Assembly (NCBI GenBank): GCA_010093605.1
Contig: MU004197.1
Location: 558,001-622,000 of the forward strand
Source: Lophium mytilinum
Taxonomy: Eukaryota; Ascomycota; Dothideomycetes; Mytilinidiales; Mytilinidiaceae
DNA length: 64,000 nt
Direction: 5' to 3'
The notes beneath the pieces are model-generated. The model was not told the origin of the DNA and ran no database searches. It was given only the letters and a program-made list of their open reading frames with translations. The translations under genes were made by a program, and so were the position numbers. Positions 1-9,543 of this stretch are shown in pieces (position 1 is the stretch's first letter; every line of letters begins with the position of its first letter).

Positions 1-430
1 AAAAGTTAGAAAGTTAGACTGCGAGTTTTAAGCATCCTATTGTCTGGAGGGCGACCTGCCTGTGGAGCCACTCCTCACAACGGCGTAAAGCAAGCAAGAC
101 TGAGGCTAAAGTAGGGCAATACTCCATCTGTATGCCTGGGGATAGAAAGTTCATCTCCTTCAACTACGTAGTGGATATCGAGCTACTCTTTGACTAGCTA
201 GAAACTGACTAGCTAGGTCACCCTCACGGTGGCATTGGATAAGCAAGACTGAAGTCAATTCATGGTAATATCCGCTTTGTAAGCCTGGAAATGCGACAAT
301 CACTTCTTCAACTTATATATGTGTCGATGAGGTGAACATTGGGCTATTCTTTGACTGTCCAGCGGCCTACTAACTAGGGCGCTCCTGACGATGGCGTTAG
401 ATAGGCAACACTAAAGCTCTAAGGACACAC
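1..430. repeat. Diverged tandem repeat, about 150-160 bp period
   Basis: Three diverged tandem units are visible. Core blocks at 71-102, 221-252 and 381-415 each contain a variant of CTCACGGTGGCATTGGATAAG followed by a GCAA-ACT-AAG-like stretch. A second landmark, CTTTGAC, lies at 188-194 and 349-355. The first unit appears cut by the window edge. The core recurs elsewhere in the window (about 880-920, 12.5, 17.1-17.3, 47.4, 52.9-53.2 and 59.4-59.6 kb), so this belongs to a dispersed family related to the MITE-like element at 17,018. No coding capacity is seen in 1-1027. Confidence 0.6.
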
Positions 431-720
431 TTTCCTTCAAACTTTTCAATATTTCGAGGTATCATTCGCAGTAAGGTAGAAGCACACACAAAGATATGAA
501 GATGATTGCATAATTTACTACTTCCTAACAATCTTCCCCTCCAGACAATTTCGGTGCATGGTCTTGAAAAGCTATCTAGCAATACAAGAGTTACTGGATC
601 TCGAGTTACACATCACGTTCCTCAAAGAACCAGGTTGTTGTCGCTGTAAGTTAAATGATTGCTGCTCATCTTGAGCTGAAAAGCTGATTAGCCCATGATC
701 GAAAGTCGCCTGATATCCTC

Positions 721-960
721 GTCAACCCATTTACAGTGACCAGTCAGAAGCCTATGCACACCCCTTTACCATTACATGGGGTACCCCCATAAGTGTTTAT
801 GCCTTTAAGTGCCATGTCAAGTTCCAGGCAGTGTGAATTGGACCGCTCTTTGACTTACTGTTCAGTAACTGGCTGGGCGACCCCTGGCAGCGGTGTTATA
901 TGAGCAAAATTAGAGCCAAAAAGGGATAAGTCCGCGCGCTTGGACTGCATCATATGCGTA
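721..960. repeat. Dispersed repeat copy (same family as 17,018-17,354)
   Basis: This stretch contains ATGTCAAGTTCCA at 814-826, also present in the 17,018 element at 17,088-17,100. It also has the ACCCCTGGCAGCGGTG core near 880-895, then GAGCAAAA and a terminal GGATAAGTCC near 925-934 that resembles the inverted end of that element. The copy is diverged and its ends cannot be fixed. Confidence 0.5.
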
Positions 961-1027
961 CTGTGCGAATTGATTGACAAAAACAACCGTCTATGGTCTT
1001 TCAGATATGCCCTCACCATTCCCATAT

Positions 1028-1990
1028 TCAACACCCATATCCGGGCTCGTCATGAACGGATCTGCAATCCACTAATTCACAATCTTCGTCCCCGTACTTG
1101 ACGTACCAGCACAGAGCAAAACGGCATCCTAAACGACTCAATAGACAAGCCTGGCAAGGAAACTTGCCGTCGCAGCCGATTTTGCGAACAAGGCAGTTGA
1201 TACATACGAGCTCGCGAGGAGGTGATATGGGGATGATGCTATGGGGTGAAATATCTCGCGAACTCAGCTTCGAAGCACTAGGCGTCATGGTAGGCAAAGA
1301 ATGGTCGCTGTCCTCCATGATTGAGCTTCCGCGGTGACTTGGAGGGAGTCCGAGATATCCAGGATAGTCGCTGAGAGTGAGCTTCTCTGCTTCAGTCCTC
1401 TTGATATTTGGGAGAAGCTGCTGTCTACGCTGCTCCATTTCGGCCATCTCTGTGCGGAGCTGCTCCTCGGGTTGTGAAGCCTCTGACTGCTCGCCTGGCC
1501 CCTGTGATCCTTCAGGGCGGAGTCCGAGGCGAAGAAATGGCACCTTCTCCTTTTTTGTTTTTTTCTGTGGCTTCGTTGCGTCCTTTGCCGCTCCTTTGCG
1601 CTTCAACCCCTTGGGTTGGGGTTCTATGACACTCTGTGGGGCCTTTATCTTTGCCTCTAGCACAACGCCCTTACGGGTTGAGGCAGAAGCTTCATCAACC
1701 TGGGCTTTCACGGTCCCCTGTTTCTCCGTTACCTTTCTTTCTAGCGCCACACGCCCCTGCGCCAACGCAAAGACTTCCTGGGCGAGGGTCTGGTTCTCTC
1801 GGAGAAGGGTCTTGTTGGCGCAGGCTTGTGCAGCACAACGATCTTCCAAGAGGTTGGAGATATCTTCCTTCACTTCGGTATCACTGGTTTCCTTTGAGAA
1901 GGCTAAGAGGAGCTTTTCGTTTTCGTCTTCGGGGAGTATGTAGTGACCCGTCTGGCACATCGGGCAGGGTTGGCGTCTAGGCATTTCCAT
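1028..1990 (-). CDS. Coiled-coil protein with N-terminal C-x2-C-x3-H module and C-terminal Zn2Cys6/CCCH tail (member A1)
   Basis: A protein of about 320 residues if it starts at the methionine at 1990. Near the N-terminus is CPMCQTGHYIL, the C-x2-C-x3-H-aromatic module shared by the family. A helical, charged middle follows, then a lysine-rich nuclear-localisation-like stretch (KGLKRKGAAKDATKPQKK) and a Ser/Pro-rich spacer. The end holds CINC..GCDGKFPCQAC......C, spaced C-x2-C-x6-C-x5-C-x2-C-x6-C as in fungal Zn2Cys6 clusters. A further C, C-x4-C and x3-H follow. The open frame extends 21 codons upstream to 2053, but a TATAAAT box on this strand at about 2072-2078 would put transcription start too close, so 1990 is preferred. 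It is divergently arranged with the gene at 2622. Function unknown; nuclear and nucleic-acid-binding is inference. Confidence 0.75.
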   Translation of the reverse strand: MEMPRRQPCPMCQTGHYILPEDENEKLLLAFSKETSDTEVKEDISNLLEDRCAAQACANKTLLRENQTLAQEVFALAQGRVALERKVTEKQGTVKAQVDEASASTRKGVVLEAKIKAPQSVIEPQPKGLKRKGAAKDATKPQKKTKKEKVPFLRLGLRPEGSQGPGEQSEASQPEEQLRTEMAEMEQRRQQLLPNIKRTEAEKLTLSDYPGYLGLPPSHRGSSIMEDSDHSLPTMTPSASKLSSRDISPHSIIPISPPRELVCINCLVRKIGCDGKFPCQACLLSRLGCRFALCWYVKYGDEDCELVDCRSVHDEPGYGC

Positions 1991-2053
1991 CTTGACGGGG
2001 CAGCGCACTGTGTAGGCAAGCTTTGAGATAAGACGCGAGGGCAAAGTACGCAC

Positions 2054-2621
2054 AAGCGCCTAAACTCCGCATTTATAGTCTTGTCTGCAGCAGTATCTTT
2101 GTTTGTTGCGAAAGTTTGTTTATATTGGGATGTATTTGGTGGGAACTGGAGGGAAATATGAGGTTAAACATGAGCCCTCAGCTTGGTCGTAATTTGACTT
2201 GTGCTTCGATGACCGCTGTGGATATAGGCTCATTCACCTTCACCAGATGATTGCCTAGCGCCATCTGCTTGCGATCAGGCAGCTTCCTGCGCAGTCTTGT
2301 CGCCGACCTGCTCCACACCCACTTCCAAACTCCCACCACTGGCGTTGAAAGCCATCCCCAGGGCTTTCTTCGTTGGCAATTGACACTCCTACTGTTCCTG
2401 ATATCCGAGCCAAGCTTGCTTTCCTCATCAGCACGTCCAATCCAGCACCGCCATCGGCACCAGTTGTGCCACAGTCCTTGGTCCGCACCCACAGCTGCAC
2501 ACTTCGCCGTGTATGAGACGCTCATCGAGTTCTCCTCGACATCCCGAAAAGTCGCTCATAACCCGCCAAGATCACTCACCGTTCTCAAGTAGCGATCGGG
2601 AAGAACGCTCCAGACGCCAAC
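2054..2621. other. Divergent intergenic region between two family members
   Basis: About 570 bp between the divergent starts of members A1 (minus) and A2 (plus). The plus-strand start has a good fungal context (CGCCAACATGCC). Apart from the TATA-like box near 2075 I see no repeat or other gene. Open frames here are short and unconvincing. Confidence 0.5.
2072..2078 (-). promoter_or_regulatory. TATA-like box for the gene at 1028-1990
   Basis: TATAAAT on the minus strand lies about 85 bp upstream of the preferred start at 1990 and helps choose that start over the longer open frame beginning at 2053. Confidence 0.4.
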
Positions 2622-3449
2622 ATGCCAATAAATTCATTGTACGCGGATACTCAGTGCCTGATATGCGAGGGAACGCATTTCGTAGTCACCAAACCCAACA
2701 AGATTAGGCTGCAAGATGCCATCGTCACTGTGCAGGATCCACTCAAGAGACTCGACATATCGGCCATCCTCTTCGACATCGATCGACAGCAGATATGCGA
2801 GATTGCAATGCTTCGTGCTCAAGCCGCTGCAAACATCTCAGCAAGCATCGAACAGCCCTTCCTCCGTCACATCGAGGACAAAGATCGGATGATAGAAGAG
2901 CTCAAGAGTCGACTCGCCGACCGCGATTCACAGCTCGAAAAAACCCGTCAAGCTACCGACGTGCTCGAGCGTGAGATCACCAACCTCAACGATGAGCTCG
3001 GCAACCGCGATGCAACCATTCAGCGCCTTGAAGAGAGAGTCCCCCATTTGGAAGGCCAGCTTGCCGAGGCCCGCAACTATCATGAAATGGTGATGCGTGC
3101 GAAGCATCAGCTGGCTGACGATCTGAAGAAAACAACCAACAAATTCGAGGCAAGCAAGAAGGTCATCACCATGCAGGAGAAGGGTATGTCTGAACTGAGA
3201 GCGGCGAAGCGCGTCCGAACCGAACCACTAGTCCACAAGTTGCAATGCCTGGATTGCTTTAAGACCGACCAGAGTGATTGCGATGGGTCTTCGAACTGCC
3301 AGAACTGTCAATCAGCGAACACACTGTGCACGTATCGCCTCTGCAAGCCATACCACGAGAAGTCTAGGTACAGCCACGGCAAGGGTTGTACTAAGCTTAG
3401 GTGCACCCAACTTCACGACGAGGACAGGGAGGGATACCGCTTCTCCTAG
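2622..3449 (+). CDS. Coiled-coil protein with complete N-terminal and zinc-tail modules (member A2)
   Basis: An intron-less 275-residue protein. Residues about 12-20 hold CLICEGTHF, the C-x2-C-x3-H module. A short conserved helix follows (about 40-60), then a long heptad-rich coiled coil (about 75-205) with repeated E/K/R/L positions. A basic linker KRVRTEP then leads into the zinc tail: C-x2-C-x7-C-D-G-x3-C-x2-C-x6-C-x4-C, then x14-C-x4-C-x3-H, ending in G-Y-R-F. The first six cysteines match a Zn2Cys6 cluster; the rest resembles a lengthened CCCH finger. The closest relative in the window is 11,257-12,213, with the same tail spacing and linker. Function unknown. Classical Zn2Cys6 regulators carry the cluster near the N-terminus, so the reversed order is unusual. 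Confidence 0.85.
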   Translation: MPINSLYADTQCLICEGTHFVVTKPNKIRLQDAIVTVQDPLKRLDISAILFDIDRQQICEIAMLRAQAAANISASIEQPFLRHIEDKDRMIEELKSRLADRDSQLEKTRQATDVLEREITNLNDELGNRDATIQRLEERVPHLEGQLAEARNYHEMVMRAKHQLADDLKKTTNKFEASKKVITMQEKGMSELRAAKRVRTEPLVHKLQCLDCFKTDQSDCDGSSNCQNCQSANTLCTYRLCKPYHEKSRYSHGKGCTKLRCTQLHDEDREGYRFS

Positions 3450-5820
3450 GGGGATGAAGGTCAGGTCAACAAGAAGAAGATTGACACGAGTGAGGCGGCT
3501 ATTTGATCACAGTACTTTCCATTGGGACGGCAATGGCCAGGCACAAGTTCATAGCTTAATGCCCTACAGATCCAATATGCACTTTTTGCTTCTGGTGACA
3601 TATCTTACTTGATGCAATATTCCCATCACCCTAAATGTGCTTTTTCAAAGTCTAAAGAGATAAGGAACAGCCGAGATTAAGCGCATTCTTCCTTATCACG
3701 ATTGTGATAAGCCCTTAAAGATTCCACGACTTTCTGCGCCGAGGTGAAAGCCTCTGATTGGCTGCTGCCTGGCAGGCCTGGCGCTCCTGGCGTTCCTGGC
3801 GTGCACCTGGGTCCAAGCGCGGCTGAGTCATCAGCGAAGCGACGACCTATATCTTCTGCTCCTCGCCCACCGACCTGAACCTTTCTTCTTCAAGCCAACA
3901 CCAACATGCCACGGCAGGACCGTCCCGACATCAGGGATTCCCCGCCATCAGGGGAGCGCAACTGGCACGCTGCAAAAAGTGTACTGTTTACGGACACCGG
4001 CGTGCAAAACAGTTGCGGCGCAGCAGCCCACGGGACCACCATCCCAACAGGGTTTGCTGCCTCGCGGATTAGGAACCGTTGCAAATGAAGAGGAGCTAGC
4101 TTTGTCCTGTTCTACGCAGCATGAACGGGTCGGGCGCCTACCTCAAAAGAACTCTGTCAATGCAACGTACCCTCTTCCGTAAGGAGCGATTCACACGGTA
4201 CTCCTCAAAGGGTTCTCCCAGAGCAAAAGCCAATGGGTCGCTCAGTGGCATGTAGCTGCAAAAGGTACGTCGTCCTCTCTCCTCCACTAACAGTCTTCAT
4301 CGTGGACGAGTCGGGTGGTGGATTGGCACCAGCTGCGAAACGCCAGAGGGATTCGTCCCGGGGATGGTGGCGACCTTTGTTCAACCTTATGGAAGTATTC
4401 CCCTCCCATTTTCTTCTCATGACCTTCACTAACACTACTCACAGGGCTATTCGTCGCTGGATGGGAGTGGTTGGTTACTGGGTTCGTGTCGCTCTCATAG
4501 TTATAATGAATGCTGACATCTTCCTCATTTCGAGTGTCTCTTGATCGTGATCTGTGATGTAATGTCATTCTTTTGCACTGTGCTGCTATGAAGTGAGTCT
4601 TGCATTGTCTTTCTAACCTCATCGCTACTACTTGAAATCGTACATCATCACCCAGAGCAAGATTCAGCATCTGCAGGCAGGCGATTCTCGAATCACCATC
4701 AAAAATGTTTAATATCAGCCAGTCCTATGCTAACTTTCATCACCGCTACTCGTCGGTGATAAGTAGAACTTCCAACACTGACGGAGATACCAACAGCATT
4801 GGGAATTAGGCACTGGCTCTCCCCCGATGGCAGCCTCTCAACAGTCTATGGTCTGAGAAGAGGCAGCGTTAGTTCCTCCTTCGATGGAGAGAGGCGCTTT
4901 CGTCTCGTGTCGCGTTAGTTGCTACAATCTTCCGTTTCCTCAAAACCTTCTGTCTCCCTATCCCGATCCGATTCGAATCGCTCTGCGCTCGTTGAGCAAA
5001 AGCCTTGCCAACAGCAGCCAATACCCCATCTAGTGTAGTGTCAGTACGGCCGTCAGATAAGTGTTTACCTTTCCAAAACGAGTCTTCTCTGTCCTGCCGT
5101 CATCGCCAGAGTGCACGCGCGTAAACCCTCTTCTCCCTTCCTTCCTATCGCGATCAACTCCCATTGTCTGCAATTTGGAATACGCAGCCATCTACGTCTA
5201 AAGCCTTCGCATCGGTAGAGCCGCTAGCATATACATACAGCTTCTTTAGCACATCATACTAACCAAGCAGTCTCATACGCTTGGCCTCCGTTAATGGACA
5301 CTATCACAGACAACGATGGAACTGATAGCAGTGCCTTATCTCGAGTCCAAACCTGTGGGATTCATTTTAGGACATGCGAGAAAAGCAGGACCGTATGGCA
5401 AAGCGCAAAAATGCTGCCCCAAAGACGACTTCATGACTTTGAAATCTAGCTTCTGAGATAGTCTCATCTCTAGGATATTCCCGCGCAAATACTTAGCTTC
5501 TCGATGCGGCGACCAGTTTGACCTGAGTTAGAACTCGCAGGGAAAGCGATCAAGCAGGGGGGCATAAGCAGAATTACAATATAGCCACAGGTTTCATATT
5601 GAACAGTTTCCAGAAGAGCCCATATCATCATTATGCAGTGAAGGTCCCTCGATCTTCCCTTACATCGAGCACCAGCCCGAAGAAGCTAGCTACATAGTGC
5701 AGAAACCGATCAATGCAACACTAGTGCATTTTTGAAGCCCAATCGCAATCCCCGTGAATCAAGATGGTCAACTGTTCGTATGTGAAGGCTCCAATGATCG
5801 CACCAGCTAGCTTCAACTAG
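3450..5820. other. Mostly gene-free interval
   Basis: Only a doubtful small open frame (3906-4088) lies here. It is preceded by a promoter-like stretch with a TATAT motif near 3849 and a CT-rich leader ending CCAACACCAACATGCC. From 4.2 to 5.8 kb I see no gene, repeat or RNA that I can support. Confidence 0.4.
3906..4088 (+). CDS. Small doubtful gene or gene remnant
   Basis: A 60-codon open frame whose start has a very good fungal context (CCAACACCAACATGCC), a CT-rich leader and a TATAT motif about 56 bp upstream, like the leaders of nearby family genes. The encoded protein matches nothing I know. In a different frame the same DNA reads CKKCTVYGH, a C-x2-C-x4-H pattern, so this could be the decayed start of a zinc-module gene with a shifted frame, or chance. 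No convincing intron or downstream exon is seen. Confidence 0.25.
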   Translation: MPRQDRPDIRDSPPSGERNWHAAKSVLFTDTGVQNSCGAAAHGTTIPTGFAASRIRNRCK

Positions 5821-6438
5821 TCAAGCCGGAACCAAAACCATGCCGGCGTCCGGGTCCCTGCCTTTACGAATGTACTTGCAGAGGTTTGGCGCGCCAGACA
5901 CCACGCAGAAACTGCAAGGTCTACCTTTGTCGCATGTTCTCTTCGCTTCAAAGCAGACTGTGCAAGCGGAAGGCCGAGCGCCGCGGCGTTGACGCTTCTT
6001 GGGTGGGATAGGGCGGCGTAAGCCCGTAGGGTTGGGGGATGAGGCCTCGCCGCCTCTTGTCTTAGCAAGGAAAGTAGGTTGCTGATTGTTCCGCTGAGCC
6101 CTCCGGATCGTGTTCTCCATGATGTATTCACCTTCGGCCTTCTGGAGTCTGGTGTTCTCGCAGAGTAGCTCGCCTATTTCGCTGGTGAGGCGGGCGATTT
6201 TGATGGCATTGGCTTCAGCCTGGAGGTGCAAGTGGGCATTTTCGGTGCCACAGTCGTCTCGCTCGTGTGTAACAGTCGAGAGTTTGCGCATAGTTTCCCC
6301 TAGTCTAGGGGCTAGAGTCTCCTTCTCTTTAGCATCCATCTTATTCGTAGCCGTGGGTTTGCCGTTGAGGTCGTCGTATTGCTCGTCCAAGTTTTTAAAT
6401 TTATCCTGAAGATCCTTGCTCGTACGGTACAATTCCAT
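5821..6438 (-). CDS. Coiled-coil protein with C-terminal Zn2Cys6 cluster (member B1)
   Basis: A 205-residue open frame. The N-terminal 110 residues are charged and helical with coiled-coil character. A conserved IMENTIRR motif follows (about 107-114), shared with IMESTIRK of the gene at 12,821, then a proline-rich spacer and a strongly basic PPKKRQRRGARPSAC. The basic block runs directly into C-x2-C-x6-C-x5-C-x2-C-x8-C (CTVCFEAKRTCDKGRPCSFC...), a good match to the Gal4-type Zn2Cys6 cluster, placed at the C-terminus. The C-x2-C-x3-H module and the CCCH extension of the A group are absent. An upstream exon cannot be excluded. Function unknown; DNA binding is plausible but inferred. Confidence 0.75.
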   Translation of the reverse strand: MELYRTSKDLQDKFKNLDEQYDDLNGKPTATNKMDAKEKETLAPRLGETMRKLSTVTHERDDCGTENAHLHLQAEANAIKIARLTSEIGELLCENTRLQKAEGEYIMENTIRRAQRNNQQPTFLAKTRGGEASSPNPTGLRRPIPPKKRQRRGARPSACTVCFEAKRTCDKGRPCSFCVVSGAPNLCKYIRKGRDPDAGMVLVPA

Positions 6439-7673
6439 AGACTTGCTCTATCCATCATTCATTCGATTCTCCAAGATCCTAAGGATCATAGTTCTATCCT
6501 CGTCTGAGAGGTCATCAGGAGTATTTAGGTGGCCCCAAAGCCGGGTGCTGTTGTGAACGCCATCGTCTGCATGGCGCAATTGACAAAGGGAGCAGTACAT
6601 GTGCTCCCTTGTCGCGGAGTGGTTCTAGTGGGACAGTGAGTAGAGTGAAGAAAAGAATACGATTTAGAAGTCGTGAGTGACTAGTCGGAAGTCTTATGGC
6701 TATGGGGGTCTTACCGTGGAGAGCTGGGCAAGGTTTGGAGTGTCTGAGTGGGACAACTGTCGCTGATCTCAAGGTGGTGTGTATTGGTTTTCTGGCCTTG
6801 TTCTGGAGACTGAAGTTCCCTTGATGGTTTGTCCTTGATGTCATGCTAACGGCGCGCGACGACCGCATTCACGGCTCTAGTACCAACAACGGCACTGCCT
6901 ACATGAGCTTGCTACCCGTCTTTCCCGCGGCCAACTCTATCCACCACAGCAACAGCCTCGCAAGCTAAGAAGGCTTTCTCCTACGGTCATCGCTGATGAG
7001 CCAGCAGCTGAGCTAACCTTTGCTGTATCTTACCGTAACAAGTAGCTCAGCTGGATAAGGGAATCAAAATCAGTTTGGTGAGCTTTGGACACCCTTGCTA
7101 GGGGCTAGAAATCTACCCAAAATCAAGTATAACACCTCTTGCTATGCCCATTTACAACTCTTTACTGTAGTGTCCTAACTTGCGTGATCTCCGCTTTTGA
7201 AATGCCACTGATCGTTCGAGATTTTCGACCATATCTTGTTCTTCATGCTTTCCCTGCCCATTGCTTGAGGTTTTCCGACATCGATTCTATATTCCAGGCC
7301 CTCAAATCGCCATACTAGAGCTATGGCGTTTCTCCCGCTGGCATACAAGTGAAATTCATTCAGCACAAGCCAGTATTGATAGTGAACGGTGAATGAGGGT
7401 GGCGGCTTTCGGACCTCCCCGCCTTTTATTCTGACTTAACTGAGGGTTCTCGCTCCTCGATCTTCAATCTTTCCAACCTCTTCATCGGAAACACCACACC
7501 CAACATATTCACAGAATCCGCCACACTCATACATCTCAAAGTTCCTTCACACTGCCTGACCTCCACGTAAGTATTCCACAATTGCGTACTGACCGCGGGT
7601 CTGCCCGCCGGTACATATAAGATCAGGCTCACTCAGGCAATCCAGTCGTGGCCAGTGCTGACCTCTAATTAGC
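6439..7673. other. Intergenic region upstream of member A3
   Basis: No supportable gene. Its right end holds the leader of the gene at 7674: a GTAAGT donor at 7567 and a TGCTGAC branch-like motif with acceptor TAATTAG ending at 7672 suggest a 106-bp 5'UTR intron. A TATAAG box at 7616-7621 is an alternative closer promoter. Confidence 0.4.
7616..7621 (+). promoter_or_regulatory. TATAAG box upstream of member A3
   Basis: ATATAAG about 55 bp before the start codon at 7674. The same ATATAAG string precedes members A4 (about 9444) and A6 (about 58,221). It lies inside the possible 5'UTR intron, so only one of the two interpretations, or alternative promoters, can hold. Confidence 0.3.
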
Positions 7674-8333
7674 ATGTCCGTGAACTTGGACTTCCCGAAG
7701 GTCAAATGCGAGATGTGTGGGCAGGATCACATTGATTGCACACACGAGGAAGGAAACTCTCTGATCGCTGCTATCTATTCCGAAGAGGACATCGACAAGC
7801 GACGTGCAATGAAACCGGTACTCCAGGACCTCTTTTTCCAAAAGCCCAAATGCGCGGAGCTTCTTCATAAAAAGCGAGCCCAGGACATGCATAACCAGAT
7901 CGAGGCGATTAAAAAAGCCAAACTTGACGCGGATAACCAGAACGAAGCGAGAGACAAGGTCATAAGGGACTTGAAGAACGAGATCGAGGCGACCGACAAG
8001 GTCATAAGGGACTCGAAGAAAAGGGACTTGGAGAACGAGATCGAGGCGACGAGAGACCTCGAGAAGCTTCGGCGCAAAACCGAGAGATGTCGGGAGCTAA
8101 ACCGGAAGTTAGCGGAGATTGCGGCAGCCCAGGCACAGCAGCGCCTGGACTACGACGCCTTCCAGGAAAAGGAGCGCGAGGCCGAAGAATCTGGTGATAT
8201 CCGGAAGATAGAGATGCTGGAGTGGGAGCGGCTTGCTCTCTACGAGAGGCACGACGATTTGGTGGACCAGATAGCTGCCGTTGAGGCCGATGTTCCTAGC
8301 AAGTGGGATGACGAGCTGCTCGAATCCCAGTAG
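7674..8333 (+). CDS. Coiled-coil protein with N-terminal C-x2-C-x3-H module, no zinc tail (member A3)
   Basis: A 219-residue protein. CEMCGQDHIDC at residues 13-23 is the family module, with an additional cysteine two residues after the aromatic position that is shared with the gene at 9544. A short helical segment follows (about 30-60). The rest is highly charged coiled coil, including near-repeats of NEIEATDKVIRDSKK and NEIEATRDLEKL (about 95-125) that look like internal duplications of about 14 residues. It ends in an acidic helix (DDELLESQ). There is no C-terminal cysteine cluster, and none is apparent downstream of the stop. A 5'UTR intron is likely. Function unknown; a coil-only partner for tailed members is conceivable but inferred. 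Confidence 0.8.
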   Translation: MSVNLDFPKVKCEMCGQDHIDCTHEEGNSLIAAIYSEEDIDKRRAMKPVLQDLFFQKPKCAELLHKKRAQDMHNQIEAIKKAKLDADNQNEARDKVIRDLKNEIEATDKVIRDSKKRDLENEIEATRDLEKLRRKTERCRELNRKLAEIAAAQAQQRLDYDAFQEKEREAEESGDIRKIEMLEWERLALYERHDDLVDQIAAVEADVPSKWDDELLESQ

Positions 8334-8524
8334 AGCGTCAAAAGAGCGAGACGAGGATGATGGTCTATTGGGAGCATTGTGTCGGTGAAGTGGGTCGGGT
8401 ATCTGGAACAAACCTGCCAAGATCTTTGGACGAAATGAAACAAGGAACACTTTACTGTCAGGGAGTGGCGACGAGGGTTACCGTAGGCATGGCATCTTGT
8501 ACATACCCTCACCTTTCGTCAGAC

Positions 8525-8593
8525 TTCTCTCTCTCTCTCTCTCTTCCTTATATCATCGTACTACAATACATCAAGTATACGGCCTAGAGCTCC
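8525..8593 (+). repeat. CT microsatellite plus conserved 3'-flank segment
   Basis: A CT dinucleotide run is followed by CAATACATCAAG and ACGGCCTAGAGCTCC. The segment downstream of member A6 at about 59,655-59,715 has the same order: CT run, CAATACATCACG, ACGGCCTACGGCTCC. This suggests shared ancestry of the 3' flanks of two family genes or a common dispersed repeat end. Confidence 0.45.
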
Positions 8594-9093
8594 TTTTTCC
8601 GTGTTATTTGCATAGATTGGAACACTACGAAGTTTCTAGACGGACCTTGAACTCCTCTTGATATGCCGTCCCTTGTGCAATTGCAAACTGAATAGTCAGG
8701 CAATCAAATGTTTCAGGTTGACTTACTAGTATCGACACACCTTCCTCCAAATACATCCTTCCATGATGAACATTGTTCTAGGAGAGCGCTACTCGTAATC
8801 CCCCTTTTCACTATACTTAAACCCCTTCCCGCCTTATAGACTATAACATCTCTTCTTGGGCTTGGAGGATCTAGGGATTCCTCCGGTCATTTGATGATTC
8901 ACACATTTGTATCTTCATCTGCACGTGTAATTTTTCCGATTCGCGCAGCTGTACGTCAGGCCGTCCTCGAGCCGGTATAAAACGCCATCCGCAAGCCCGC
9001 ACAAGAGGCCGTACGTAAGCCTACACGTGTACTCGTACATAAAGCTGTAGAGCTATATAGAGCGGGACGTAATGGGAAGCCGGACACGCAGCC

Positions 9094-9330
9094 ATGTCGT
9101 TTTGCTATATTGCTATCTCCTTTACCTCTGTATCTAAGAGGACGCTGGCTTCATCTGAAGCTTACCTTATAGAGGTCCCTTCTCATCAGGGCATCTGCGC
9201 TCACACAAGAGTACGAAAGGATGTCCTGAAGAGTCTGTCCAGCTTTTTAGCCAAATTAGAAAATAAGACGAGAAAATGGATGTACTATACGCCTTGCAAA
9301 ACGTGTATATTGGAGGAGCGCTCTCTCTGA
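9094..9330 (+). CDS. Small hypothetical open frame
   Basis: A 78-codon frame that starts about 110 bp after a TATAAAA box at 8976-8982. The product contains CKTCI near its end but no domain I recognise. Coding status is doubtful; the main support is the promoter-like spacing. Confidence 0.2.
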   Translation: MSFCYIAISFTSVSKRTLASSEAYLIEVPSHQGICAHTRVRKDVLKSLSSFLAKLENKTRKWMYYTPCKTCILEERSL

Positions 9331-9443
9331 TCCATATGTCTTGACACCTCTGGATCATATTTGAAAAAGAGTGAATGGTGGGGCAAGGTTGCCTGCAACG
9401 TCAAGATTCACCTTTTTGGACCACCACCTGCGCCTTTATGAGC

Positions 9444-9450
9444 ATATAAG
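9444..9450 (+). promoter_or_regulatory. ATATAAG box upstream of member A4
   Basis: Located about 95 bp before the proposed start at 9544 and followed by a CT-rich leader. Matches boxes upstream of the genes at 7674 and 58,347. Confidence 0.4.
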
Positions 9451-9543
9451 TAGCCTATGACCCTGGGAGGTCCTTACTTACAGTTTTCCAACATCTTCCA
9501 CCTCTTCAACGCCTCCATCCCACCACCACTTACTCACCTCAAC

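Larger units (their letters stand above)
8334..9543. other. Intergenic region with CT microsatellite and promoter-like block
   Basis: Holds a (CT)n run at about 8527-8545, a segment at 8548-8593 that resembles 59,668-59,715 downstream of member A6, and a TATAAAACGCC box at 8976. A weak 78-codon open frame follows at 9094. The ATATAAG box of member A4 is at 9444-9450. Nothing else is supported. Confidence 0.4.

Noticed and set aside
1-430. CRISPR-like or centromeric satellite array
   Set aside because: Only three strongly diverged units, in a eukaryotic genome, with copies dispersed elsewhere.
6515-6868. 117-codon minus-strand frame upstream of member B1
   Set aside because: No cysteine module or coil; does not join in frame to B1 with a credible intron.
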